A DNA stretch of 55,698 nt from Actinomycetota bacterium (GCA_018268435.1 JAFDWP010000283.1:1-55698), one strand, 5' to 3'; positions 16,401 to 23,771 are shown, counted from the first letter of the stretch. Program-made: numbers and translations. The notes: generated by a model not told the origin, from the letters alone.

Positions 16401-17136
16401 CGGTGACCCGTTCGCGATCGGCGGCGTGTCCGGCCAGGGCGTTCAGCATGGTGTGGTCGAGGTCGTGCGCATCGCGCGCCATCGCGGTGCCGACGTCGGC
16501 GAACGTCGACACGACCATGCGCGGCTGCACCGAGAAGGTGTCGACCGAGGCGGTCGCGGCGCGCAGCATGTCGATCGCGGGCTGGGGCGCGAACACGCCG
16601 TTCTGATAGGCGAGCGCGGCGAGGCGGACATCGTCGATCGTGATGCCGAAGTGGTCGCGGGCGATGCGCACCAGCTCGGGGTTCAGGAAGAACTGCCCGT
16701 GCAGCTTCAGCTCGTAGTCGGCGAAGTGCCGGCGGATGGCGAGCGGGCGCAGCAGCATGGGAGCCGCGTACTCGACGCCGCCGATGCGCCAGGTGCACAG
16801 GCCGACGGCGAGGTGCACGGTATCGAGGCCGCGCACGGTGCGCAGCTCGGTGTTCTTCGCCGTGATCCGGTCGGCGGCCAGCCGCGCGTTGCGCAGCCCC
16901 ACCTCGTCGCGGAACAGGTTCGACAGCAGGGTGGAGCGGCCGGTGATGAACTGCGGCAGGCTGCCGGGGTGCGCGCGGGAGATGTCGATCCCGCCGGCGG
17001 CCACATCGCTGTAGGCGATGAGCGGCGAGGGGCCGCCGAGCTCCGCGGCTTCGGCCCGCAGCCGTTCCCGCTCCGCGGTCGCGGCATGCGCGACCCGGAC
17101 GCCCGGTTCCGCCACGTCGACGTCGCTGGGCGTCAC
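13477..17136 (-). CDS. Helicase-like (SF1/Upf1-type) protein with C-terminal REase fold, altered Walker motifs
   Basis: This 1219-residue protein belongs to a large actinobacterial group of AAA/helicase-like proteins with a C-terminal endonuclease-like domain (REase_MTES_1575 type). The P-loop at about 292-300 reads LPGTGGTQT, with Gly where the Walker Lys is expected. The DEAD/Walker-B-like strand at about 813-820 reads VILVDAAA instead of VDEA. Later helicase motifs remain (VTLTRSYRAGGEDLASLIN, LTIGMTRARRSMVIVSS). The C-terminal segment at about 1113-1187 (KAVVIEPDPE, LGWHYIRVHAFDLYSDP) resembles the REase fold. I chose GTG 17136 because GGAGGAG precedes it at good spacing; an ATG at 17175 is alternative. 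Catalytic activity is uncertain. Confidence 0.82.
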   Translation of the reverse strand: MTPSDVDVAEPGVRVAHAATAERERLRAEAAELGGPSPLIAYSDVAAGGIDISRAHPGSLPQFITGRSTLLSNLFRDEVGLRNARLAADRITAKNTELRTVRGLDTVHLAVGLCTWRIGGVEYAAPMLLRPLAIRRHFADYELKLHGQFFLNPELVRIARDHFGITIDDVRLAALAYQNGVFAPQPAIDMLRAATASVDTFSVQPRMVVSTFADVGTAMARDAHDLDHTMLNALAGHAADRERVTAPGAVPSSTGPDDRAPASDNLLLDADHEQEQVLARIAAGHSLTVATLPGTGGTQTVINAIGELVRAGKRVLVVSPRRSTLDGVRHRLRDIGLDGFAVSPASVRRDLVRAIGRNEKAAAPKLAEIDDALLRLRDVLRDYRRAVTEQDPALGASVLDATRMLTRLALLRTPPTTTARLARPALESLAHDRTRAAQALAQAARLGEFRFGPDDSPWYGVVFSSTDEAHRVHALAEELHARTVPELLEQGYELIAQTRMRPFATIAELGEYLRLLRGVRDSLDHFTPAVFERPLGELIKAHGSRRDAPAMTGANRRRLRQLAKEYVRPGAHVGDMHDALSRIQAQRAEWQRYVEAGVAPEVPLGLADASAAWHEVDAQLVELDTALGRGEPLAALPVARLLRTLAGLAAKSDVFENLIERARIRDELATLGLEPLLLDLSTRHVAEDRVGDELEYAWWQSLLEQALRQNRSLLGANTSVVDQLERDFRLVDEAHAGAAGPLLAWQLSGQWKIGIVDEVEEAQNLRRALTQPRTTVAELVAAAPTLLRVLAPVWIASPYQVPDMPDAAEFDTVILVDAAAINLAEATPAIRRARQIVAFGDPVLQKPTPFQVATVPAEGRDEETPFDEVSVFERLSELLPVVTLTRSYRAGGEDLASLINDAFYGGEIVSLPWAGSYLGRGSLAVDYVEGGVATPNPETGAMESPEAEVARVVTLVVEHAVHRPSESLMVVTASRLHAERVFAAVSVAFAGRSDVADFVGRDTQEPFIVLTLEEAAAESRDRVILSLGFGVTKHGRVLSDFGDLSSPDGDRLLTIGMTRARRSMVIVSSIRPSSFDEGRLGHGAATLMSILGDLAGHAREERAEDQADPLTLALARELRRIGVAVDVDYRGLLPLVAQHEGKAVVIEPDPESRPESLRETLRLRPQVLRRLGWHYIRVHAFDLYSDPAGVARRIGEVLGVPQDAPRVDGDTQPLDVGDA

Positions 17137-17336
17137 GGACCTCTCCTCCGCGTTCTTCCCATCACGTCGCCACACACGACAAAGACTAGGCGTGTCGGAC
17201 GGGCGGAGCCGTCAGATCCGCTGGGTTTTGCCGGATTCAGCCGCTTTCTCCCTCCACAGCGGGCCTTTTCCGTGGACTTCGCACGGTTCGCGTCGTCCGC
17301 CGCGCCCGGGTCGGCGCCGGGGCGGAGGATGGGGTC

Positions 17337-17894
17337 ATGAGCTACCGCTACGACTTCGCCGACACTCCGTTCGGAGACGCGCTGCTGGTCTTCTCGGAGG
17401 TGGGACTGGTCGCCTTCGACCTCCCGGAGGGCATGCACCGCGGCTCCCCGTGGGCGCTCGAGGCCACCGCGCGCCGGCTGCACGCCCTGCCGGAGCGGGA
17501 CCCGGGGGCGGGAGCGGAGGTGGATGCGCTGCTACGGGCCTACTTCGACGGCGAGCCGATCCGCTTCGACCAGGAGCTGACGCTCGACTGGCGGCTCGCG
17601 CACGGGTTCACCCGCGCGGCGCTGCAGGCCGTGTGCGAGATCCCGTGGGGCGAGACCGCGAGCTACGGCGAGGTGGCCGCGCTCGCCGGCAGCCCCGGGG
17701 CGGCGCGGGCGGTGGGTACGGCGTGCCGGAGCACCCCGTTCTCGATCGTGGTGCCGGTGCACCGCGTGGTGCGCGCCGACGGCTCCCCCGGGCAGTACGG
17801 CGCGCATCCCGAGCGCAAGCACTACCTGCTCGATCACGAGGCGGACGCCGCCGCGCACCGCCCGTCCAGGGACGGCGTCCGCCCCGGCGTGTAG
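17337..17894 (+). CDS. Ogt-like alkyltransferase homologue lacking the acceptor cysteine
   Basis: The 185-residue protein has the full two-domain layout of O6-alkylguanine-DNA alkyltransferases. Conserved elements are the DNA-flipping Tyr110 (ASYGEVA), the Arg finger Arg124 (GAARAVG), His142-Arg143 and Glu168 (LLDHE). The active-site PCHR motif reads PVHR here: the acceptor Cys is Val141 (codon 17757-17759). The usual Asn upstream is also Thr (RSTP). It should therefore bind alkylated DNA without repairing it, like the ATL proteins, though those usually lack the N-terminal domain kept here. GGAGG precedes the ATG by 8 nt. It converges on actP. Confidence 0.88.
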   Translation: MSYRYDFADTPFGDALLVFSEVGLVAFDLPEGMHRGSPWALEATARRLHALPERDPGAGAEVDALLRAYFDGEPIRFDQELTLDWRLAHGFTRAALQAVCEIPWGETASYGEVAALAGSPGAARAVGTACRSTPFSIVVPVHRVVRADGSPGQYGAHPERKHYLLDHEADAAAHRPSRDGVRPGV

Positions 17895-17911
17895 GCCGCC
17901 GGGGCGGACGC
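17875..17911. terminator. 15-bp hairpin between the Ogt-like gene and actP
   Basis: Arms 17875-17889 and 17897-17911 (GCGTCCGCCCCGGCG and its complement) pair perfectly around a 7-nt loop. The loop holds the stop codon of the Ogt-like gene. The hairpin can end both convergent transcripts. Confidence 0.7.
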
Positions 17912-17914
17912 GGC

Positions 17915-19543
17915 TCAGTGCTCGACCGCCTTCTCGGCGCCGTAGCCGGTGAGCGAGCGCACCTCCATCTCGGCGGCGAGCTGTCGATCCTCGGTACGGC
18001 GATCGAGGACGGATCCGAGCCAGCCCAGGAAGAATCCGAGCGGGATCGACAGGATCCCCGGGTTCTCCAGCGGCCAGATCGCGAAGTTCGCCCCGGGGAT
18101 GAACGAGGTCGGCTTGCCGGAGAACACCGGCGACAGCACGATCAGGATGACCGCCGCGGCGAGGCCGCCGTACATGCTCCAGACGGCGCCCTGGGTCGTG
18201 AAGCGCTTCCAGAACAGCGAGTACAGGATCGTCGGCAGGTTCGCCGACGCCGCGACCGCGAAGGCGAGCGCGACGAGGAAGGCGATGTTCTGCCCCTGCG
18301 CGCCGATGCCGCCGAGGATCGCCAGCACGCCGATGACGATCACGGTCCGGCGCGCGACCCGCACCTCGCCGTTCGGGTCGGCCTCGCCGTCGCTGTTCTT
18401 GCCCTTCTTGACCACGTTCGCGTAGATGTCGTGCGCGAACGAGGCCGCGGCCGTGATGGTGAGCCCCGCGACGACCGCGAGGATGGTCGCGAACGCCACC
18501 GCGGAGATGAAGCCCATCAGCACCGGGCCGCCGAGGTAGAGCGCGAGCAGCGGCGCCGCGGAGTTCACCCCGCCGGGAGCGCTGGTGATCGTGTCGGCCC
18601 CGACCAGGGCGCCCGCGCCGTAGCCGAGCACGAGGGTGAGCAGGTAGAAGATGCCGATCAGCCAGATCGCCCAGACCACGGAGCGACGGGCCTCCTTGGC
18701 CGTCGGCACGGTGTAGAAGCGCATCAGCACGTGCGGCAGGCCGGCCGTCCCCAGCACGAGGGCGAGGGCGAGCGAGATGAAGTCCCACGGGTTGGCGCCG
18801 TACTTCAGCCCCGGGCCGAGGATCGCATCCTTGGGGTCGGTCGTCGAGGCGGCGACCGCGCTCTCCAGCAGCGTGTTGAGGCTGAAGCCGTTCAGCGCGA
18901 GCACCCAGACGGTCATCGCGACCGCGCCGGCGATCAGCAGACCCGCCTTGACGATCTGCACCCAGGTGGTGCCCTTCATCCCGCCGATCAGCACGTACAC
19001 GATCATCAGCACGCCGACGACGGCGATGATGAGCGACTGCCCGAGCTTGTCGCTGATGCCCAGCAGCAGCGACACCAGGCCGCCCGCGCCGGCCATCTGC
19101 GCGAGCAGGTAGAAGAAGCACACGGCCAGCGTCGTGAGAGCCGCCGCCATCCGCACCGGGCGCTGCTTGAGCCGGAACGACAGCACATCGGCCATCGTGA
19201 ACTTGCCGGTGTTGCGCATGAGCTCGGCGACGAGCAGCAGCGCGACCAGCCAGGCGACGAGGAAGCCGATCGAGTAGAGGAAGCCGTCGTAGCCGTTCAC
19301 CGCGATCGCGCCGCAGATGCCGAGGAACGACGCCGCCGACAGGTAGTCGCCGGCGATCGCGAATCCGTTCTGCGGGCCGGAGAAGCTGCGTCCCGCCGCA
19401 TAGTAGTCGGCGGCGGTCTTGTTGTTGCGGCTGGCCCGGATCACGATGAACAGCGTCACCGCGACGAAGGCGAGGAAGACGGAGATGTTCAGGACGGGGT
19501 TGCTGTGCTCGAGCGTCGAGCCCGCGGCGGAATGCACGATCAT
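17915..19543 (-). CDS. actP: Cation:acetate symporter, solute:sodium symporter family
   Basis: The 542-residue protein has about 13 predicted membrane helices and the ActP/MctC-type features FLVALAFAVAASANLPTILYS and YYAAGRSFSGPQNGFAIAGDY. It imports acetate or other short monocarboxylates with a cation. Its ATG overlaps the stop of the upstream DUF485 gene by 4 bp (ATGA). The DUF485 plus ActP pair is the standard arrangement. A GAF-LuxR regulator is divergently encoded upstream and probably controls the operon. Confidence 0.94.
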   Translation of the reverse strand: MIVHSAAGSTLEHSNPVLNISVFLAFVAVTLFIVIRASRNNKTAADYYAAGRSFSGPQNGFAIAGDYLSAASFLGICGAIAVNGYDGFLYSIGFLVAWLVALLLVAELMRNTGKFTMADVLSFRLKQRPVRMAAALTTLAVCFFYLLAQMAGAGGLVSLLLGISDKLGQSLIIAVVGVLMIVYVLIGGMKGTTWVQIVKAGLLIAGAVAMTVWVLALNGFSLNTLLESAVAASTTDPKDAILGPGLKYGANPWDFISLALALVLGTAGLPHVLMRFYTVPTAKEARRSVVWAIWLIGIFYLLTLVLGYGAGALVGADTITSAPGGVNSAAPLLALYLGGPVLMGFISAVAFATILAVVAGLTITAAASFAHDIYANVVKKGKNSDGEADPNGEVRVARRTVIVIGVLAILGGIGAQGQNIAFLVALAFAVAASANLPTILYSLFWKRFTTQGAVWSMYGGLAAAVILIVLSPVFSGKPTSFIPGANFAIWPLENPGILSIPLGFFLGWLGSVLDRRTEDRQLAAEMEVRSLTGYGAEKAVEH

Positions 19544-19887
19544 GCGCCGGCCTCCGCGTTCTCCAGCGTCTCGCGAATGCCTGCGGACTGCGGATCCAGT
19601 CGGCGGTTCGCGAATGCGACATATCCCATCGTGATGGCGAACGTGGTCACGAACTGGCCGAGTCCCAGCAGCAGACCGACGGTGATGTCGCCCCAGACGC
19701 GCTGCGCCATGAACGCCGGAGCGAACGCCGCGAGCAGGACATATGCGAAATACCAGACCAGGAACAGCACGGCGAGCGGGAACACGAATGATCTGTGATC
19801 CTTGCGCAGCGTGCGGAACGGCGGTGATTCCTGCACCTGCAGGTAGTCGACGGCGGACGTTGTGCGCGCGTCAGTGGATTCGGACAT
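19540..19887 (-). CDS. DUF485 membrane protein, ActP partner
   Basis: This 115-residue protein has two hydrophobic helices, at about 35-57 (FVFPLAVLFLVWYFAYVLLAAF region) and 68-92, flanked by charged ends. That is the DUF485 (YjcH-like) pattern, a small subunit nearly always encoded before acetate symporters. A strong AAGGAGG ribosome binding site precedes the ATG at 19887. It overlaps actP by 4 bp, so the two proteins are made together. Confidence 0.93.
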   Translation of the reverse strand: MSESTDARTTSAVDYLQVQESPPFRTLRKDHRSFVFPLAVLFLVWYFAYVLLAAFAPAFMAQRVWGDITVGLLLGLGQFVTTFAITMGYVAFANRRLDPQSAGIRETLENAEAGA

Positions 19888-20004
19888 GGGGCCTCCTTGC
19901 CTCAAGTCAGTCTTCCCGCGGCGCGCCCCGATGCGCGCCGAAGTGATAACGTCGACGCTACGAAACGCGGGGACGCAGAGGTCACCCCCGGAAGTTGGTA
20001 GTCG

Positions 20005-20859
20005 GTGAACACCTTCGAGGCCGTCGGATCCGATGCGGATCTCGTCGCACAGGCCGTGCGGGCGCTGATCCAGCGCACCCGTTTCCCTGTCGCGTTCGGG
20101 GGGCTGCTGTCCCGCGGCGAGGTGCCGGTGACGTCGATCGTCGGCACGCGCACCCGGAGCCTGGAGGGGCTGCGCGTGCAGCCGCAGCGCGGGCTCGGCG
20201 GCCGCGCGATGACCGAGCTGCGCCCCCGGATGACGCACGACTACGGCGCCTCGCAGCAGATCACGCACGACTACGACGGTTTCGTGCTGGGCGAGGGCCT
20301 GCGCACCCTGCTCGCGATCCCGGTCGTCGTGGCGGGGCGTCCGCGCGGCGTGCTCTACGTCGGCGCCTGGGACGGGCCGCCGACCGGCGGCGTGTCCACC
20401 GCCCCGGCGATGCAGATCGCGGACGCGCTGGCCGGAGAGCTGCGCATCCGCGAGGAGGTCGAGCGCCGCGTGCGCGCTGCGGCCGCGCCGGCCCCGCAGC
20501 CGTCGCTGAGCCCCGCGCACCGCGAGGAGCTGCGGGAGAGCTTCGCCGAACTCCGCTCCCTCGGCGCCCTGGTGCAGGATCAGGTCGTGCGCGCGCGGCT
20601 CAGCGATATCGAGCGTCGGCTGCTCGCGCTGTCCTCGCCCGAGCCGCTGCCGAGCACCGCCGAGGTGCACCTCTCCCCGCGGGAGATGGACGTGCTGGCG
20701 TGCGCGGCGCTCGGACTGACCAACGCCCAGGTCGCGGAGGAGCTGGGGCTGCGCGAGTCCACCGTGAAGGCGTACCTGGGGGCGACGATGGCCAAGCTCG
20801 ACGCGCCGACCCGGCACGCGGCCGTGGCCCGGGCGCGGCGCGAGGGCCTGATCCCCTGA
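20005..20859 (+). CDS. GAF-domain LuxR-family transcriptional regulator
   Basis: This 284-residue protein has a GAF-like sensor domain in the N-terminal half (about 10-145) and a helical linker. The C-terminal LuxR helix-turn-helix spans about 218-280 (LSPREMDVLACAALGLTNAQVAEELGL, then STVKAYLGATMAKL). It is divergent from the DUF485-actP operon, with 117 bp between the start codons. Regulation of acetate uptake is the likely role, by context. The start is the GTG at 20005; the frame has no better upstream candidate. Confidence 0.87.
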   Translation: MNTFEAVGSDADLVAQAVRALIQRTRFPVAFGGLLSRGEVPVTSIVGTRTRSLEGLRVQPQRGLGGRAMTELRPRMTHDYGASQQITHDYDGFVLGEGLRTLLAIPVVVAGRPRGVLYVGAWDGPPTGGVSTAPAMQIADALAGELRIREEVERRVRAAAAPAPQPSLSPAHREELRESFAELRSLGALVQDQVVRARLSDIERRLLALSSPEPLPSTAEVHLSPREMDVLACAALGLTNAQVAEELGLRESTVKAYLGATMAKLDAPTRHAAVARARREGLIP

Positions 20860-20956
20860 CCCGATCCGCCGTGCGCTCCGGTGCGCGGCCCGCCGCGCCG
20901 CCGCTGCCCTGTCGATGCCCAGGTGCGCTCGATATCATCGGCACAGCGCACTGCGC

Positions 20957-21002
20957 ACCCGGACGAGGCGGGCCAGTACCCGGACAGCGAAAAGACTGGC
21001 TC
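20957..21002 (+). ncRNA. Guanidine-III riboswitch aptamer
   Basis: The leader of the Gdx-type gene contains CCGGACGAGG, then a GCCAGT stem arm (20972-20977), TACCCGGACAG, AAAAG and the matching ACTGGC arm (20995-21000). This order and the two CCGG segments that can form the pseudoknot match the guanidine-III (ykkC-III) aptamer as known from Thermobifida fusca. Guanidinium binding normally turns on expression. The next gene is a predicted guanidinium exporter, the expected target. Confidence 0.88.
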
Positions 21003-21016
21003 ACAGGAGGCCCGCC
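20967..21016 (+). promoter_or_regulatory. Alternative helix masking the Gdx ribosome binding site
   Basis: GGCGGGCC (20967-20974), inside the aptamer, is perfectly complementary to GGCCCGCC (21009-21016), which overlaps the 3' end of the AGGAGG site (21005-21010) and abuts the ATG. Without ligand this 8-bp helix would hide the start region; folding of the aptamer would free it. The mechanism is inferred from complementarity only. Confidence 0.6.
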
Positions 21017-21343
21017 ATGGCGTGGATCGTGCTCATCATCTCGGGAATGTGCGAAGCCGTCTGGGCGACCGCGCTCGGCAAGTCCGAGGGCTTCACGAAA
21101 CTGTGGCCGAGCGTCCTCTTCGTCGTCGGCCTGGTGGCGTCCATGTTCGGGCTGGGCTGGGCGATGCGGGAGATCCCGACCGCGACCGCCTACGCCGTGT
21201 GGGTCGGGATCGGCGCCGCCCTCACCGTGGTCTGGGCGATGATCACGGGCGATTCCGATGTGTCCTGGATCCGCATCCTGCTCATCCTCGGATTGGTCGG
21301 ATGCATTGTCGGTCTGAAGCTCATCGATCCGGGACATGCGTGA
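21017..21343 (+). CDS. gdx: Guanidinium exporter, small multidrug resistance family
   Basis: The 108-residue protein has four transmembrane helices and the invariant membrane Glu at position 13 (SGMCEAVWA), which binds the cation or protons in dual-topology dimers. The WAMREIPTATAYAVWVGIGAA segment is typical of the SugE/Gdx branch, which exports guanidinium. The riboswitch directly upstream supports this over a general drug pump. AGGAGG lies 6 nt before the ATG. It is a single gene, so a homodimer is expected. Confidence 0.93.
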   Translation: MAWIVLIISGMCEAVWATALGKSEGFTKLWPSVLFVVGLVASMFGLGWAMREIPTATAYAVWVGIGAALTVVWAMITGDSDVSWIRILLILGLVGCIVGLKLIDPGHA

Positions 21344-21384
21344 CATTCCGCATTCCAATGATTGCGATGCGCATTTCCTGGCTC

Positions 21385-21390
21385 TAGGTT
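21385..21390 (+). promoter_or_regulatory. Predicted -10 box TAGGTT for lsr2
   Basis: TAGGTT ends 7 nt before the lsr2 ATG at 21398, and there is no ribosome binding site between them. Confidence 0.45.
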
Positions 21391-21397
21391 TGGCTCC

Positions 21398-21742
21398 ATG
21401 GCACGCAAAATCGTTCATCAGCTCGTCGACGATATCGACGATTCCGTTCTCGAGGTCGGGGAAGGCGAGACCGTGCATTTCTCGCTCGACGGATCCGCCT
21501 ATGAGATCGACCTGACCAGCGCGCACGCGGCAGACCTGCGTGCGGCGCTCGCGCCGTACATCTCGGCCGGGCGGCGCACCCAGCGCGCCGGGGCCGCGCG
21601 TCCGGCCGCAGCGTCCAAGCGCCCGAATCGCAACCCCGAGACCGCCCTGATCCGCGCCTGGGCCGGTGAGAACGGCCACAAGCTCTCCGAGCGCGGCCGC
21701 ATCCCGTCCGAGGTGATCGAGGCGTATCGCGCCGCGCACTGA
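21398..21742 (+). CDS. lsr2: Lsr2 family nucleoid-associated protein
   Basis: This 114-residue protein matches Lsr2, the actinobacterial H-NS analogue that bridges DNA and silences AT-rich genes. The N-terminal dimerisation domain starts [14 protein letters not shown] and contains [14 protein letters not shown]. The C-terminal DNA-binding domain ends with the helix [14 protein letters not shown], preceded by [16 protein letters not shown], where the usual RGR-type AT hook appears as RGR in SERGRIP. Translation is probably leaderless. Confidence 0.95.
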   Translation: MARKIVHQLVDDIDDSVLEVGEGETVHFSLDGSAYEIDLTSAHAADLRAALAPYISAGRRTQRAGAARPAAASKRPNRNPETALIRAWAGENGHKLSERGRIPSEVIEAYRAAH

Positions 21743-21796
21743 CGGCACGCACGGAGGGAGGGCACGTCCTGGCGGCTGCCCTCCCTCTGTGCTCGC

Positions 21797-21802
21797 TAGA
21801 AT
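21797..21802 (+). promoter_or_regulatory. Predicted -10 box TAGAAT for tRNA-Arg
   Basis: TAGAAT lies 8 nt before the first base of the mature tRNA, consistent with transcription starting at or just before the tRNA 5' end. Confidence 0.55.
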
Positions 21803-21810
21803 CGTCTTGC

Positions 21811-21884
21811 GCCTTCGTAGCTCAGCCGGATAGAGCAGCCCTCTCCTAAAGGGCAGGTCGCAGGTTCGAATCCTGTCGAGGGCA
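21811..21884 (+). tRNA. tRNA-Arg (anticodon CCT)
   Basis: The 74-nt sequence forms a full cloverleaf with acceptor GCCTTCG/CGAGGGC and discriminator A. The anticodon arm is GCCCT-CTCCTAA-AGGGC, giving anticodon CCT for the AGG codon, and the T loop is TTCGAAT. CCA is not encoded. Confidence 0.96.
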
Positions 21885-21907
21885 CGAATCCCATCGACGA
21901 CGCACGG

Positions 21908-22405
21908 TCACGCCGCCATCGGCAGATACGGCTCCCAGCGCGGATCGCCGCGCTCGGTCCCGCGCACCGTCCACCCCGTCCCGCGCGGCGGGCCCGGGGT
22001 GAGCCGGAGCTGCCAGCCCATCTCCTGCGGGGTGCGGTCGCTCTTGACGTTGTTGCAGCGCAGACAGCACGCGACGAGGTTCTCCCACGAGTTCTTGCCG
22101 CCCCGTGAGCGCGGCACGACGTGGTCGATCGTGGAGGCGGACTGTCCGCAGTAGCCGCAGCGGTTGCCGTCCCGGCGCAGCACCCCGCGTCTCGTCACCG
22201 GCGCGTATCGGGCTCTCGGCATCCGCACGTACCGGCTGAGCACGATCACGGCGGGGCGGTCGAAACGTCCGCTCGCCGCCCAGACAGGATCGTCGTCGAC
22301 GCACGCGACGACGGAGGCCTTCTTGTTCATCACCAGCACGAGAGCGCGTCGGAACGACACGATCGCGAGCGGTTCGTATCCTGCGTTGAGCACCAGTGTG
22401 CGCAT
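21908..22405 (-). CDS. HNH endonuclease family protein
   Basis: The 165-residue protein starts MRTLVLNAGYEPLAIV and contains the zinc-HNH motif: CGYCGQSASTIDHVVPRSRGG, then NLVACCLRCNNVKSDRTP. This is the short actinobacterial HNH protein found in nearly all relatives, distinct from phage or homing nucleases, and its cellular role is not established. The ATG at 22405 is the only start that keeps the conserved N-terminus. It converges on tRNA-Arg. Confidence 0.92.
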   Translation of the reverse strand: MRTLVLNAGYEPLAIVSFRRALVLVMNKKASVVACVDDDPVWAASGRFDRPAVIVLSRYVRMPRARYAPVTRRGVLRRDGNRCGYCGQSASTIDHVVPRSRGGKNSWENLVACCLRCNNVKSDRTPQEMGWQLRLTPGPPRGTGWTVRGTERGDPRWEPYLPMAA

Positions 22406-22484
22406 CCTGCATCCCTTCGATTCGCCCGGGACGGCTTCCCGGGCTCTCGACCGTGCGCAGGCGGAGGGTCCGCTGGATACGAGA

Positions 22485-22513
22485 ACGGCGCTGTCTAGGA
22501 GAGACAGCGCCGT
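22485..22513 (-). terminator. 12-bp hairpin between the M23 and HNH genes
   Basis: ACGGCGCTGTCT pairs with AGACAGCGCCGT around a 5-nt loop. It lies downstream of the first M23 gene and upstream of the HNH gene on the same strand, so it probably terminates the peptidase transcript. The rest of the 293-bp gap shows nothing else I can name. Confidence 0.6.
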
Positions 22514-22698
22514 GAGCGCACGGGCGATCCGTGCAGATCCAGCGGGCAATGCCGAAGGACGAGGCGACCGAGTGCATCCGTGGTTCGGATGGCCGGTATT
22601 CGTCCCATCGTGTTCCTCCGCCCTTGCGACGACGGAATCAGGGTAACCCATGCAGCCCGGACGACACGGAGAACTTCGGGTGAACGCCCCGTGTCGGA

Positions 22699-23544
22699 TC
22701 AGAACACGTTCGACTGGAGCCAGGCGAGCGGATCGATCTCGGTGTTGTTGATGAGCACCTCGAAGTGCAGGCAGGATCCGGACACCCATCCGGTGTTGCC
22801 GACGTCGCCGAGGTACTGGCCCGCGGTCACGCACTGGCCGACGGAGACGGCGCGGTAGCTCATGTGGCCGTACAGCGAGGCGAGCGCTCCCGCACCGCTG
22901 AGCGCGGGGTGGGAGATCTGGACCGTGTCGCCGTACCCGCCGTAGTCGGACTGCGAGATCGAGACGCAGCCGTCGGCGATCGCGTAGATCGGAGTGCCGA
23001 TCGGCGCCGCGAAGTCCTGGCCCATGTGGCTGCGACCGGTGCGGGCCGCGCCGAAGCCGTCGCTGAGCGTGTAGCTGCCCGCCGCCATGGGGTAGATGAC
23101 CTGGCCGGGCTGCGCGATGGAGGGCATGCTGCTGTGCACGGACGCCGTCATCGCGGACGACGTCGCCGCGAGCGCCGCGGCCTTCGCCGCCTCCAGGGCG
23201 CGCGCCTCGTCCGCCGCCTTCTTCGTCGCGATCTCTTCCGGGGTCGTGGCGGTGAACTGCTCGCGCGCGCTCGGCGCCTGCATGGCCTCCGATGCGACGA
23301 CGATCGACTGCGCGTGATGTGCGGCCAGCTGCTGCGACGTCATGGCGGCGGTTCCCGCGGAGGCGGGCGCACCGGTCGCCAGGGCGGGAAGCGCGATCGC
23401 GACGACCAGGGTGCCCACGGCGGCGAGGATCGCCACCGTGCGGATGGGCCGCACCACGGATCGTCCGCCCGAGGACCGGGCAGCGCGTCGCGTCGGGCGC
23501 ACCACGCTGTCGGACGTCGAGGTCTGTTCGAGTTCTCCAGCCAC
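22699..23544 (-). CDS. M23 peptidase-like protein with CLH in place of HLH
   Basis: This 281-residue protein has one membrane anchor near the N-terminus (VAILAAVGTLVVAIALPALA), an Ala-rich helical linker and a C-terminal M23 (LytM-like) domain. The HxxxD zinc motif is present (SHMGQDF), but the second motif reads SGSCLHFEV, so the first His of HxH is Cys at about residue 258. M23 enzymes cleave peptidoglycan peptide bridges; loss of this His usually makes them activators rather than enzymes. The GTG at 23544 follows GGAGGAAAG. It is a paralogue of the next gene, at 23790. Confidence 0.87.
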   Translation of the reverse strand: MAGELEQTSTSDSVVRPTRRAARSSGGRSVVRPIRTVAILAAVGTLVVAIALPALATGAPASAGTAAMTSQQLAAHHAQSIVVASEAMQAPSAREQFTATTPEEIATKKAADEARALEAAKAAALAATSSAMTASVHSSMPSIAQPGQVIYPMAAGSYTLSDGFGAARTGRSHMGQDFAAPIGTPIYAIADGCVSISQSDYGGYGDTVQISHPALSGAGALASLYGHMSYRAVSVGQCVTAGQYLGDVGNTGWVSGSCLHFEVLINNTEIDPLAWLQSNVF

Positions 23545-23695
23545 GGGGCTTTCCTCCAGGCCTCGGCGCCATGCGCCGGCTCGTCCGCATCGCGCACGAC
23601 GTCCTGCGCCGCGCTCAGGGTAACCAGGACGGTGACGAACCGGGAGGCTGCCGTCATGGTGATCGCCGGCGGGCTTCTCGTCGGCGACTTCCCCG

Positions 23696-23724
23696 ACGTT
23701 ACCCGATCGTGATGAGGGTGTCAC
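23696..23724 (-). promoter_or_regulatory. Promoter of first M23 gene: GTGACA-17-TAACGT
   Basis: On the minus strand GTGACA (23719-23724) and TAACGT (23696-23701) are separated by 17 bp. The predicted leader is about 145 nt long. The same layout recurs before the second M23 gene. Confidence 0.6.
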
Positions 23725-23741
23725 CCCCCTCTTTCACAGGA

Positions 23742-23771
23742 AAGGCCTCCCCGCATGCGCGGGGAGGCCTT
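23742..23771 (-). terminator. 13-bp hairpin downstream of second M23 gene
   Basis: AAGGCCTCCCCGC and its complement pair around a 4-nt loop (23755-23758), 19 bp past the stop of the second M23 gene. It separates the two peptidase genes, so each has its own transcript. Confidence 0.8.

Noticed and set aside
13288..16606. Plus-strand frames opposite the helicase-like gene
   Set aside because: They mirror the codon bias of the minus-strand gene and carry no recognisable motif.
21908..22405. Homing endonuclease or phage HNH gene
   Set aside because: The N-terminus and context match a conserved chromosomal actinobacterial family, with no mobile-element signs around it.
23545..23695. c-di-AMP (ydaO) riboswitch in the M23 leaders
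   Set aside because: Leader length and context fit, but I could not align the conserved ydaO blocks; left as a finding to test, not a feature.
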